The notes below the pieces were generated by a model. It saw only the letters and a list, made by a program, of their open reading frames with translations, did no database searches and had not been told where the DNA came from. From Candidatus Polarisedimenticolaceae bacterium (GTDB lineage Bacteria; Acidobacteriota; Polarisedimenticolia; Polarisedimenticolales; DASRJG01), in NCBI GenBank assembly GCA_036275915.1, contig DASUCV010000001.1, positions 62,001-126,000 of the forward strand: a stretch of 64,000 bases of DNA, in the 5' to 3' direction. Of this stretch, positions 31,071-39,466 are shown piece after piece (the stretch's first letter is position 1; each line of letters starts with the position of its first letter). A program made the translations under genes and the position numbers.

Positions 31071-32834
31071 TTGAGTATTCAGCCTCGAAGCGGCCCGATC
31101 CTCCGCGAGCAGGTCGTCGACCTTCCTGAGAAGCGCCTGGATCCCCTCCCGCTTGAACGCGGAGATGGCCATCGCTCCAGGGTAATTCTCGAGAATGTGG
31201 AGCACGAGCTGCGGATCGACGGCGTCGGCCTTGTTGAAGACGAGGAGGCGGCGCATGTCGCGGTGCCCGAGCTCTTCCAGGATCGAGGTGACCGCCTTGA
31301 TCTGCGCTTCGTGGCGCGGGTGGGACATGTCGACCAGGTGGACGAGGAGGTCGGAGTCGCTGATCTCCTCCAAGGTCGCGCGGAAGGCGGCGAGCAGGTC
31401 CTTGGGGAGGTCACGGATGAACCCGACGGTGTCGTTGATGACGATCTCGCGCTCGCGCGGCAGACGAAGGCGCCTCGACGACGGATCGAGGGTCGCGAAC
31501 ATCCGCTGCTCGACGAAGACCTCGCTCTTGGTGAGCACGTTCAGGAGGGTGCTCTTCCCGGCGTTGGTGTAGCCGACGAGCGACACGACGGGGACGTCGC
31601 GCTCGCGGCGACGCGCTCGACGTTGCTCGCGGCGCGTGCGCTCGGCCTGGAGCATCTTCTCGAGCGACTTGATGCGGTCGCGGACGCGGCGGCGGTCGAC
31701 CTCGAGCTTCTGCTCGCCGGGGCCGCGGCCGCCGATGCCGCCTTCGAGTCGTGAAAGGCCGGAGTCGCCGCGGCTCATCAGGCGCGGCAGCAGGTACTTG
31801 AGCTGCGCCAGCTCGACCTGGATCTTCCCTTCATGCGTGCGCGCTCTTCGGGCGAAGATGTCGAGGATGAGCTGGGAGCGGTCGATCACCTTGATCGCAG
31901 TCGACTCGGCGATCGCGCGGGCCTGCGCCGGCGTCAGGTCCTGGTCGACGATGATGTAGTCGGCCTGCAGGCGCGACGCGCGGATGATGAGATCGTCGAG
32001 GCGCCCGGAGCCCATGAGCGTGCGCGGGTCGAAATGGTGGCGCCGCTGCACGATCCGCTCGACGACGCCGAGGCCGGCGGAGGTCGCGAGCTCTTCGAGC
32101 TCGTCGATCGACTCTTCGCCGGCGATGCGGCTGCCGGTCGTGACGTGGACGAGGATCGCGCGCCCGGCCTTGCCGGAGACGCGCGTGCGCTTGCGCGTGC
32201 GCTCGAACTCTTCTTCGAGCGCGCCGATGAGATCGAGGAAGTCCTCGTCGATCAGGCTCGCGGGGCGCGGCGGCAGCAGCCGGTAACGCTCGCCGTCGGC
32301 GACGACGTCTTCGACGTGACGCTCGCGCGCGGGGCGAGCGAGCCCTCGCGGGACGATCAGGTCCGGCCGGCGCGGGGGCTCCTTGGCGGCGCGGCTACGC
32401 TCCCGCTCCTCGGCGGGAAGAAGGTGCGCGATGCGCACCGGCCCGGGCGTCCCGTCCTCCTCGACGGCGACGACCGCCATCGCGTCGAGCCGGTGCAGCG
32501 CGAGCGGCGAGAGATCGGTCGGTGTGAGCGGCTCGTCTTCGCGCTTCGTCGCGATCCACCGGAGGGTGCAGAAGCGGTCGCGCCCCGAGGGCGCCGACGG
32601 CTCGCGCGGAACGTCGACGCGGCGCGCGTCGCCGATGGCGACGCGCTCGATGCGGCCGCCGCGATCGACGAGCACCCCGACGCGCCGCCCGACGGCGTGC
32701 GTGGCCTCGGCGAGCTCGCGGGCGAGATCGTGCGTGAGGATGTCGTGCGGATCGATCCGCCTGCGATAGAGGCGCTCGAGGCGGTGCTTGTCGGCGGGGG
32801 AAAGACCGAGAACGTTACCGTGAAGGTCTGAAAT
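31062..32834 (-). CDS. hflX: Ribosome-splitting GTPase HflX, ATT start
   Basis: A 590-residue GTPase: N-terminal HflX domain (DPRTLMGSGRLDDLI), linker coiled coil, then a G domain with G1 GYTNAGKSTLLN, G3 DTVGFI and G4 NKAD. It binds 50S subunits and rescues stalled ribosomes. Conventional start codons appear only at GTG 32675, which would cut off 53 residues that match the family N-terminus (DLHGNVLGLSPADK, RLERLYRRR). The frame opens at ATT 32834, eight bases after AAAGGAGGT, so an infC-like ATT start is proposed. 35 bases downstream of the M61 peptidase gene. Confidence 0.88.
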   Translation of the reverse strand: MSDLHGNVLGLSPADKHRLERLYRRRIDPHDILTHDLARELAEATHAVGRRVGVLVDRGGRIERVAIGDARRVDVPREPSAPSGRDRFCTLRWIATKREDEPLTPTDLSPLALHRLDAMAVVAVEEDGTPGPVRIAHLLPAEERERSRAAKEPPRRPDLIVPRGLARPARERHVEDVVADGERYRLLPPRPASLIDEDFLDLIGALEEEFERTRKRTRVSGKAGRAILVHVTTGSRIAGEESIDELEELATSAGLGVVERIVQRRHHFDPRTLMGSGRLDDLIIRASRLQADYIIVDQDLTPAQARAIAESTAIKVIDRSQLILDIFARRARTHEGKIQVELAQLKYLLPRLMSRGDSGLSRLEGGIGGRGPGEQKLEVDRRRVRDRIKSLEKMLQAERTRREQRRARRRERDVPVVSLVGYTNAGKSTLLNVLTKSEVFVEQRMFATLDPSSRRLRLPREREIVINDTVGFIRDLPKDLLAAFRATLEEISDSDLLVHLVDMSHPRHEAQIKAVTSILEELGHRDMRRLLVFNKADAVDPQLVLHILENYPGAMAISAFKREGIQALLRKVDDLLAEDRAASRLNTQLA

Positions 32835-32869
32835 CGGGCGTTACCTCCTTTGATCCTGTCGTTTCATTC

Positions 32870-34699
32870 TTACGGCGTTCGCGCCCGCGGCGCCAGGATC
32901 GCCTCGAGCAGGTCGGAACCTTTTGCGCGCGAAAGGACCGGGAATCGGGCGCCGCCGCGCGTCTCGACGCGGATCGTTCGGAAATAGTCGGCGTTCTCGA
33001 CGAGGAACGCGATCGTCGCAGCAGCGTCTTTCCCGGCGCGCACCGCGTCGTCGATTCCTTCCTTCGTGAAACGCCGCTCGTCCACGGCCACGATCTTCAT
33101 GCCCGGGGCGAGTCCTGCCTTCCACGCCGGCGAATCGGGAATCACGTCGGCGATGGTCCCGCTCGTCTCGACGACGAGACCGATCGAGTAACGGAGGTCG
33201 ACGACCTCGGAGACCGTAGCGGTCGCCTCCATGAGAGGCGACGGCTTCTCGGCCCAGGCGAGCGTCCATCCGGCACCCTCGACGCCGCCGAGCGGCGCGT
33301 GCTCGCCGTGGGCGTGAACGCGCGCGTCGAGGAACGCCGCCCAATCGTTCAGCGCCACCGCGTTCAGCGCGACGATGACGTCGCCGATCTCGTACGTCTT
33401 CACCGGCGGCATCGGCACGGCGCCTGCGAAGAACCGCCGGCAGAAATCGTCGAGCGTCCTCGTCCCCTTCGTCAGCTTGCGGATCGCGACGTCGACGTCG
33501 AGCCAGAGCAGCGCTCCCTCGTCGTAGAAATCGGTGGCGCGGCGCCACGAGGTCCACGCGTCGGGACTGTAGTAGAGGAGCTGCGCCGACCTCCCGGTGT
33601 CCACGAGATCGCGCCAGCGCCGGCCGGCGCGCGTCTCCTGCTCGGCGGCGGTGACCGCGAGGGTGTCGAGCGCCTCGTCCTTCTTGAGCTCTCCGCTCCG
33701 CGCGGCGAGCACCCAGCCGTAGTACTGCGACAAACCCTCGTACACCCAGAGCAGGGACGAATCGATCGGGGTCTCGAAGTCGCCGGGCCTCAGGCCCGCC
33801 GGCCGGCGGTACTTGCCGTTCCACGCGTGGACGTACTCGTGGGAGAGCGTGTCCGCGGCGACGCGGCGCATGTCGTCGTCGATCAGCGTCCGCTCGCGAA
33901 ACCGGTTGTCGCTCGACGCTTGATGCTCGACGGAGAAGCGCGAGACCTGGGACGAGAGCGCGACCAAGAAGTGGTAATCCTTGAACGGCCGCGGCGCGAA
34001 GACGGCATCGGTCTCGCGCACGAGCTTCTTGAGGGCCGTGATCATCGTTTCGGGCATCGCGAGATCGGCGGGTGCGTCGGCGGCGAGATCGACGAACACG
34101 TGTGGGTCGAGCGCGATCGTCTTCGTGAATTTCCCCGCGAGAACCGGCGAGTCGATGAGCGTCGTCAGCGAGACCGGCTTCTTCTCGAGCACCGGCATGA
34201 CCGTCCAGCCTTCGGGCGCCTTCAGGTCGGCCTCGACCATGACGTCGTCGCCGCGCGGGGACGGCATGAGCAGCACGTGGCTCCAGTTGAAGATCGCCAG
34301 CTTCTCCGAGGCCGAGGCGCCCTCGGGATTTCCCTCGGGCTCCGGCGGCATCAGGTAGTCGAGCGCGACGTCGACCTCGCCGGCGCCTTCCGGCACGACG
34401 ACCTTGAAGACGTACATGTCCTCGGGCCCGCGCGTCCACGCGAGGTCCTTCCCGCCCGCACGGAAGAAGATGCCCGCGAGGTTGTCGATCGGCCCGGTGG
34501 GACCGTGATCGCCCGGCATCCACTTCGGGTAGTAGAGCGTCAGCGGTCCGGGCGCCGCGGGGATCTTCAGGTCGGCGTGCACGATGCGCCTCGGGATCGT
34601 CGTCAGATCGACCTCGATCCGCATCGGCTCGGTCGCATGTACGGAGCCCAGGCCAGCCGCCGCGAGACAGGCGGCGCCGATGAGTCGTCTCGCGCTCAG
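32870..34699 (-). CDS. M61 glycyl-aminopeptidase-family metallopeptidase with PDZ domain
   Basis: A 609-residue secreted protease if started at CTG 34699, which provides a signal peptide (ARRLIGAACLAAAGLGSVHA). The conventional ATG at 34624 lies inside the mature region. Domains: N-terminal beta domain with LYYPKWMPGDHGPTGPI, catalytic thermolysin-like domain with zinc motif SHEYVHAWNGKYRRP (HExxH) and third ligand in WVYEGLSQYYG, and a C-terminal PDZ domain (SIGLVVETSGTIADVIPDSPA). The CTG sits in a CTGA overlap with the arcC stop. Confidence 0.88.
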   Translation of the reverse strand: MSARRLIGAACLAAAGLGSVHATEPMRIEVDLTTIPRRIVHADLKIPAAPGPLTLYYPKWMPGDHGPTGPIDNLAGIFFRAGGKDLAWTRGPEDMYVFKVVVPEGAGEVDVALDYLMPPEPEGNPEGASASEKLAIFNWSHVLLMPSPRGDDVMVEADLKAPEGWTVMPVLEKKPVSLTTLIDSPVLAGKFTKTIALDPHVFVDLAADAPADLAMPETMITALKKLVRETDAVFAPRPFKDYHFLVALSSQVSRFSVEHQASSDNRFRERTLIDDDMRRVAADTLSHEYVHAWNGKYRRPAGLRPGDFETPIDSSLLWVYEGLSQYYGWVLAARSGELKKDEALDTLAVTAAEQETRAGRRWRDLVDTGRSAQLLYYSPDAWTSWRRATDFYDEGALLWLDVDVAIRKLTKGTRTLDDFCRRFFAGAVPMPPVKTYEIGDVIVALNAVALNDWAAFLDARVHAHGEHAPLGGVEGAGWTLAWAEKPSPLMEATATVSEVVDLRYSIGLVVETSGTIADVIPDSPAWKAGLAPGMKIVAVDERRFTKEGIDDAVRAGKDAAATIAFLVENADYFRTIRVETRGGARFPVLSRAKGSDLLEAILAPRARTP

Positions 34700-35658
34700 A
34701 TGCGCCCCACGACGTGGGTGCCGGCGCGTCCCTCGATCGCGAGCGGCAGGCTCTCAGGGTTCGTGATCAGCGCGCGGCGGCCGCCCGCCTTCAGGAAATT
34801 GATCACGGCCTCGATCTTCGGTCCCATGCTCCCGGGCGGAAAGTGCCCCTCGGCCATCAGCGACTCGATCTCGTCGAGCGTGACGGCGCCCAGCGCGCGC
34901 TGCTTCGGCGTGCCGAAGTCGAGGTACACCTGCGGCACGGCGGTCAGGATGATGAACAGCGCCGCCCCGATGTCGGAGGCGAGCACGCTCGACGTCAGGT
35001 CCTTGTCGATCACAGCTTCGACGCCGACGTACTGGTCGCTCGCGTCCTTCTTGATCGGGATCCCGCCGCCGCCGCACGCGACGACGATGTGGCCCGCCCG
35101 CACCGCGTCCCGAATCATGTGACGCTGGACGACGCGCAGCGGGTGCGGCGACGGCACGAGACGGCGCCACCCGCGACCCGCATCCTCCTTCACGCTCCAC
35201 CCGAGCTTGTCGCGGCGGCGCTCGGCCTCTTCCTTCGAGAGGAACGGTCCGATCGGCTTCGTGGGCTTGGCGAACGCCGGATCGGCGCCGTCGACGAGCA
35301 CCTGAGTGACCACGGTGACCACGTACCGCCGCACGTCCTTCTTCCGGAGCTGGTTCAGGAGGTTCTGCTGGAGGATGTAGCCGAGGCTGCCCTCGGTCAT
35401 CGCGACGAGCACGTCGAGCGGCATCTGCGGAATCTCACCGTCCGCCGACTCTTGTTGAAGGAGAAGGGCCCCCACCTGCGGGCCGTTCCCGTGCGAGATG
35501 ACGAGGTGGTACTCCTTCTCGACGAGGGTCATGAGCAGGCGCGCGATCTCCTCCGCGTTCCGCTCGTGCTCCTCGATCGTCCCCTTCTCACCCTTCTGCA
35601 TGAACGCGTGCCCGCCCATGGCGACGAGCACGATCGGCTTGGTGGCCGCTTCCCCCAT
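34696..35658 (-). CDS. arcC: Carbamate kinase
   Basis: A 320-residue amino-acid-kinase-fold enzyme: VAMGGHAFMQKGEKGT at the start, ISHGNGPQVG, ACGGGGIPIKK, VEAVIDKDLTSSVLA and a C-terminal GSMGPKIEAVINFL, all typical of carbamate kinase. It transfers phosphate between carbamoyl phosphate and ADP in the cytoplasm. ATG 35658 is preceded by GGAGG; a longer start has no site. No arcA or arcB is near, so it may serve purine, pyrimidine or amino acid breakdown rather than a full arginine deiminase path. Confidence 0.9.
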   Translation of the reverse strand: MGEAATKPIVLVAMGGHAFMQKGEKGTIEEHERNAEEIARLLMTLVEKEYHLVISHGNGPQVGALLLQQESADGEIPQMPLDVLVAMTEGSLGYILQQNLLNQLRKKDVRRYVVTVVTQVLVDGADPAFAKPTKPIGPFLSKEEAERRRDKLGWSVKEDAGRGWRRLVPSPHPLRVVQRHMIRDAVRAGHIVVACGGGGIPIKKDASDQYVGVEAVIDKDLTSSVLASDIGAALFIILTAVPQVYLDFGTPKQRALGAVTLDEIESLMAEGHFPPGSMGPKIEAVINFLKAGGRRALITNPESLPLAIEGRAGTHVVGRI

Positions 35659-35688
35659 CGAGACCTCCGTCGGGCGCAACGCTATCAA

Positions 35689-35741
35689 AGAGGGGACAGC
35701 TTCCGAAACTCTCCCGCTGAGTTTCGGAAGCTGTCCCCTCT
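35689..35741. repeat. REP-like palindrome, 23-base perfect stem
   Basis: Arms 35689-35711 and 35719-35741 are exact reverse complements with a 7-base loop. The arm core GACAGCTTCCGAAACTC recurs at 49593-49615. Size and dispersal are like repetitive extragenic palindromes spread by RAYT transposases, but no such transposase is in the window. The rest of the 171-base gap holds a tandem AGATGGGCC(A/G) pair near 35762. Confidence 0.7.
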
Positions 35742-35829
35742 GGCCCCTGGAAACTCCAGCCCAGATGGGCCAAGATGGGCCGGCCGACCGCAGCTTTCAA
35801 GCGGCGGCGTTTTTCTCGAAGGGAGATGC

Positions 35830-37872
35830 ATGTCGCGCAAAGCTGGTAGCGCCGCGACGGGCACCGCGACGAAAGCAGGTCCGGAGCTCGGCAAGGCCAT
35901 TTATCTCGACCTCCTCCACAAGATGCTCACCGTCGACGCCATCGAAGAGCGCCTCAAGACCTTCGTGCGCGCCGGCAAGGTCTCGTTCCATGCGTCGACC
36001 CGCGGCCACGAGAAACTGCAGATCGCGATGTCGCTGCTCCTCCGCCCGGGGCGCGACTGGTTCTTCCCGTACTACCGCGAGAAGGCGCTCATGGTCGGCC
36101 TCGGGATGTCGGCGAAGGACATCTTCCTCCACATGCTCTCCAAGGCCGACGACCCCTGTGGCGGCGGCCGGAACATGAGCGAGCACTTCTCGTCGCGCGA
36201 GCTGCGCGTCGTCTCGCCGACGGCGTGCACCGGCACGCAGTACCTCCAGGCGGCCGGGATGGCAAAGGCGGTCAAGGCCGAGGGCAAGGACGACATCGTC
36301 TACGTCTCCTCGGGCGAGGGCGCGACGTCGGAGGGAGAGTTCTTCGAGGCCCTGAACTACGCCGGCCGCGATCAGCTCCCGGTCCTCTTCCTCGTGCAGA
36401 ACAACGGCTATGCGATCAGCGTCCCGCAGTCGGTGCAGACCGGCTCCGAGATCCACACGATCGCCAAGGGCTTCAAGGTCCGCTCGGTGGAAGTCGACGG
36501 CACGCAGTTCACCGAGATGTACAAGACGCTGAAGCCCCTGATCGAAGAGATGCGCCACGGCGGCGGCCCGCTCCTCGTCGAGGCGCACGTCGTTCGCATC
36601 GACTCGCACTCGTCGTCCGACGATCAGGCGAAGTATCGAACTGAAGAAGAGCTCGAAGAAGTGCGCAGGAAGGACCCGATCGCCCACACCTCGGGCCGCG
36701 TCGTCTCGTGGGGCCTCATCGACGACGCCGGCCTCAAGGAGATGCGGGATCAGATCAAGACGAAGGTCAACGCCGCGGGCGACGAAGCCGACGCGGCGCC
36801 GAACCCCGACCCTTCGACCGCCGCGCTCCACATCTTCTCCGGCACGCAGCCGGTTACCGCCGAGCGCGAGCCCAAGCCGATCTCCGAAGCGCCGATCACG
36901 ATGGTCGACGCCTTGAACCACGCGCTCAAGGAAGAGATGCAGCGCAACCCGAAGATCGTCATGTGGGGCGAGGATATCGCCGACCCCAAGGGCGGCGTCT
37001 TCGGCGTGACACGCGGCCTCACCGACGCCTTCCCCAAGCAGGTCGAGAACGCCCCGCTCGCGGAAGCCACGATCGCCGGCGTCGCCTGCGGCATGGCGGC
37101 CGGCGGCTTCAAGCCGGTCATCGAGATGCAGTTCTCCGACTACTCCTTCCCCGCCTTCATGCAGATCCGGAACGAGATCCCGACTCTCCGCTGGCGCTCC
37201 GGCGGCGTGTGGTCGTGCCCGATGGTCATCCGCATGGCGACCGGCGGCTACATCCGCGGCGGCCCGTTCCACTCGCAGTGCCCGGAGTCGCTCTACCTCC
37301 AAACGCCGGGCTGGTACATCGTCTACCCGTCGAACGCGCGCGACGCGAAGGGCCTCATGAAGACCGCGTGCCGCATCGACGACCCGGTGATCTTCTTCGA
37401 GCACAAGGGGCTCTACCGCCAGGTCTTCACGAAGTCGCCCGAGCCCGACGCCGACTACCTGATCCCCTTCGGCAAGGCCGCCATCGTCACCCCCGGCACC
37501 GACATGACCGCGATCACCTGGGGCAGCGGCGTCATCCGATGCCAGCGCGCCGCCGCGGAGCTCGCGAAGGACGGCTTCTCCGTCGAGGTCATCGATCTCC
37601 GCACGCTCGTCCCGCTCGACGAGGAGATGATCTTCTCGTCGGTCAAGAAGACCGGTAAGGCGATCGTCGTCCACGAAGCCCCGCTCAACAACGGCTTCGG
37701 CGGTGAGGTCGCGGCGCGTATCGCCGAGAAGTGTTTCGACGCGCTCGACGCCCCCGTGCGCCGCTGCGCCGCGAAGGATTGCTTCCCGCCCTATGCGCCC
37801 AGCCTCGAGGCGGCTATCCTGCCGTCGCAAGACGACGTGACGGCCGCATTGCGCGAGCTGGCCAACTGGTAG
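35830..37872 (+). CDS. 2-oxo acid dehydrogenase E1, fused alpha and beta subunits
   Basis: A 680-residue fusion. Residues about 15-330 are the alpha part with the thiamine diphosphate site SGEGATSEGEFFEALNYAGR and VQNNGYAIS; residues about 355-680 are the beta part (MVDALNHALKEEMQRNPKIVMWGEDIADPKGGVF through VVHEAPLNNGFGGEVAARI). It decarboxylates pyruvate or branched-chain 2-oxo acids. No E2 or E3 gene is in the window. ATG at 35830 is reported; an overlapping ATG at 35826 is in another frame. GAAGGGAG lies before it. Confidence 0.9.
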   Translation: MSRKAGSAATGTATKAGPELGKAIYLDLLHKMLTVDAIEERLKTFVRAGKVSFHASTRGHEKLQIAMSLLLRPGRDWFFPYYREKALMVGLGMSAKDIFLHMLSKADDPCGGGRNMSEHFSSRELRVVSPTACTGTQYLQAAGMAKAVKAEGKDDIVYVSSGEGATSEGEFFEALNYAGRDQLPVLFLVQNNGYAISVPQSVQTGSEIHTIAKGFKVRSVEVDGTQFTEMYKTLKPLIEEMRHGGGPLLVEAHVVRIDSHSSSDDQAKYRTEEELEEVRRKDPIAHTSGRVVSWGLIDDAGLKEMRDQIKTKVNAAGDEADAAPNPDPSTAALHIFSGTQPVTAEREPKPISEAPITMVDALNHALKEEMQRNPKIVMWGEDIADPKGGVFGVTRGLTDAFPKQVENAPLAEATIAGVACGMAAGGFKPVIEMQFSDYSFPAFMQIRNEIPTLRWRSGGVWSCPMVIRMATGGYIRGGPFHSQCPESLYLQTPGWYIVYPSNARDAKGLMKTACRIDDPVIFFEHKGLYRQVFTKSPEPDADYLIPFGKAAIVTPGTDMTAITWGSGVIRCQRAAAELAKDGFSVEVIDLRTLVPLDEEMIFSSVKKTGKAIVVHEAPLNNGFGGEVAARIAEKCFDALDAPVRRCAAKDCFPPYAPSLEAAILPSQDDVTAALRELANW

Positions 37873-37900
37873 ATCGATCGACGGACCCGGGAGGGGCGCG

Positions 37901-38167
37901 ATGTCGAAGAAGATGATCGGGCTGGTCTTGAACCTCATTGGCAGCGTTGTGATCGGCGTCATGGCCGGTCAGAAGTTCTTCGCGATCTTCGACAAGACCG
38001 TCCCCGCCGGCTCCATGACCGACCTCGTGCGCGCCGGCACGCACACGGCCTATCTGACGGCGGGCGCCTTCTTCGGCGTCGTCATCTTCGGGTGGGCCGC
38101 GCTCGCCGCGTGGCTCGCGAGATTCTTCCCCGGCACCTCGACCCCAGCAACTTCCACCTCGAAGTGA
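37901..38167 (+). CDS. Small two-helix membrane protein
   Basis: An 88-residue protein with two hydrophobic helices (residues 5-25 and 50-74) and a Ser/Thr-rich tail. No known family is recognisable. It starts 28 bases after the E1 stop behind GGGAGGGG, and its stop overlaps the next gene in GTGA, so it is probably expressed with its neighbours. Confidence 0.65.
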   Translation: MSKKMIGLVLNLIGSVVIGVMAGQKFFAIFDKTVPAGSMTDLVRAGTHTAYLTAGAFFGVVIFGWAALAAWLARFFPGTSTPATSTSK

Positions 38168-39015
38168 GCGCGTTCCAGCCGGCCCTGCGCGCGGACCTCC
38201 TCCGCGGCAGGACCGCGTGGATCACCGGCGGCGGCACCGGCCTCGGCCGCGCCATGGCCCTCCGCTTCGCATCGCTGGGGGCCGACATCGCGCTGTGCGG
38301 CCGGCGTCGCGAGCCGCTCGAATCGACAGCAAAGGAGATCGAGGCCGTCGGACGCCGCGCCGCGTTCGCGACCTGCGATGTCCGCGACGCCGCCCAGGTC
38401 GACGCCGCGCTCGATCTCATCGAGAAGGCGCTTACGCTTCCCGACATCCTCGTCAACAACGCCGCCGGCAACTTCCTCTGCCCGTCGGAAGACCTCACGC
38501 CGAACGGCTTCGACGCCGTCGTACGCATCGTCCTGCACGGAACGTTTCACTGCACGCAAGCGATCGGCAAGAAGTGGATCGAAGCGAAGAAGCCCGGCAG
38601 CGTCCTCTCGATCGCAACGACCTATGCCGAGACCGGCTCCGGGTTCGTGCTCCCCAGTGCGTGCGCCAAAGCCGGCGTCGTCGCTCTCACGCGCTCCCTC
38701 GCCGTTGAATGGGCGCGCTACAACATCCGATTAAACGCGATCTCCCCCGGCCCGATTCCCACCCAAGGTGCTTTCTCGCGTCTCCTTCCGACGGAAGAGT
38801 TGGAGCAAGCGCGGTTGAAGCGCATCCCCGCCGGCCGCTTCGGGACGCCCGATGAGCTCGCCGAGCTTGCCGCGTTTCTCGTGAGCGACGCGTCCGCCTG
38901 GATGACGGGCGACGTCGTGACGATTGATGGCGGGGAGTGGCTGAGAGGGGCCGGCGAGTTCAATGATCTGGTGGATGTGCCCAAAGAGATGATCGCCGTT
39001 CTGAGAAAGAAGTAG
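38164..39015 (+). CDS. SDR oxidoreductase, 2,4-dienoyl-CoA reductase-like
   Basis: A 283-residue short-chain dehydrogenase: NADPH site ITGGGTGLGRAMA, NNAAGNFL, a serine-threonine region SIATTYAETGSGF and AKAGVVAL. In this subfamily a Tyr-Lys pair is replaced by a Ser-x-Cys-Ala-Lys context, seen here as LPSACAKAG, which is typical of 2,4-dienoyl-CoA reductases. It would help degrade unsaturated fatty acids. GTG start in a GTGA overlap with the small membrane protein; the longer frame lies in that gene. Confidence 0.78.
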   Translation: MSAFQPALRADLLRGRTAWITGGGTGLGRAMALRFASLGADIALCGRRREPLESTAKEIEAVGRRAAFATCDVRDAAQVDAALDLIEKALTLPDILVNNAAGNFLCPSEDLTPNGFDAVVRIVLHGTFHCTQAIGKKWIEAKKPGSVLSIATTYAETGSGFVLPSACAKAGVVALTRSLAVEWARYNIRLNAISPGPIPTQGAFSRLLPTEELEQARLKRIPAGRFGTPDELAELAAFLVSDASAWMTGDVVTIDGGEWLRGAGEFNDLVDVPKEMIAVLRKK

Positions 39016-39037
39016 GGACGGGGTCACGAGGAGCCAG

Positions 39038-39466
39038 GTGACCTCCTTTGTAATCGCCGGGCTTCGATTGTCAGCACCGAGCTCATGGCGCTTTCATGAG
39101 TTCCAAAACCTAGTGTTCGGCATACGGAACTCGCGCGGCGGCACACTCCAACTCAGCACAGCGTTTCGACGTGAATTTGGCGACGGTGTTTCAGCGACCC
39201 AGTGCGAATCGTGCATCCGGCGATGGCTTGCGGAAGACACGGTGGGCGAACTCGCGATGCGAGGCGATCGCTTGGAAGAATTCGGGAGTGCTCCTGTTGG
39301 CAAGGACGGACAAGGCCGAGCCTGGTACACACTCAGAGGAGCGGATCTCTTGCTTGGGGTCTATCGGTGGTCCGCGGAAGGACTTCACAACCCCGCTTGC
39401 GTGGATGAGATTACGGAAGCCGAAGCAATCGTCCGCTCATGCCGATGGGAATCTACCCTCCACTAG
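39038..39466 (+). CDS. Hypothetical protein, AT-richer than neighbours
   Basis: A 142-residue protein with no recognised family. The N-terminal half has FHEFQNLVFGIRNSRGGTLQLS and the C-terminal half GKDGQGRAWYTLRGADLLLGVYRWS, so it looks like a small cytoplasmic alpha/beta protein. Start is GTG after GAGGAG; a small hairpin (39022-39027 with 39038-39043) covers the start. Codon use and GC content are clearly lower than in neighbours, suggesting recent acquisition. It overlaps the convergent decarboxylase by 14 bases. Confidence 0.55.
   Translation: MTSFVIAGLRLSAPSSWRFHEFQNLVFGIRNSRGGTLQLSTAFRREFGDGVSATQCESCIRRWLAEDTVGELAMRGDRLEEFGSAPVGKDGQGRAWYTLRGADLLLGVYRWSAEGLHNPACVDEITEAEAIVRSCRWESTLH

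Noticed and set aside
34714-35829. A long N-terminal extension of the E1 dehydrogenase frame
   Set aside because: It runs antisense through arcC and through the REP-like repeat; the E1 family start fits the ATG at 35830.
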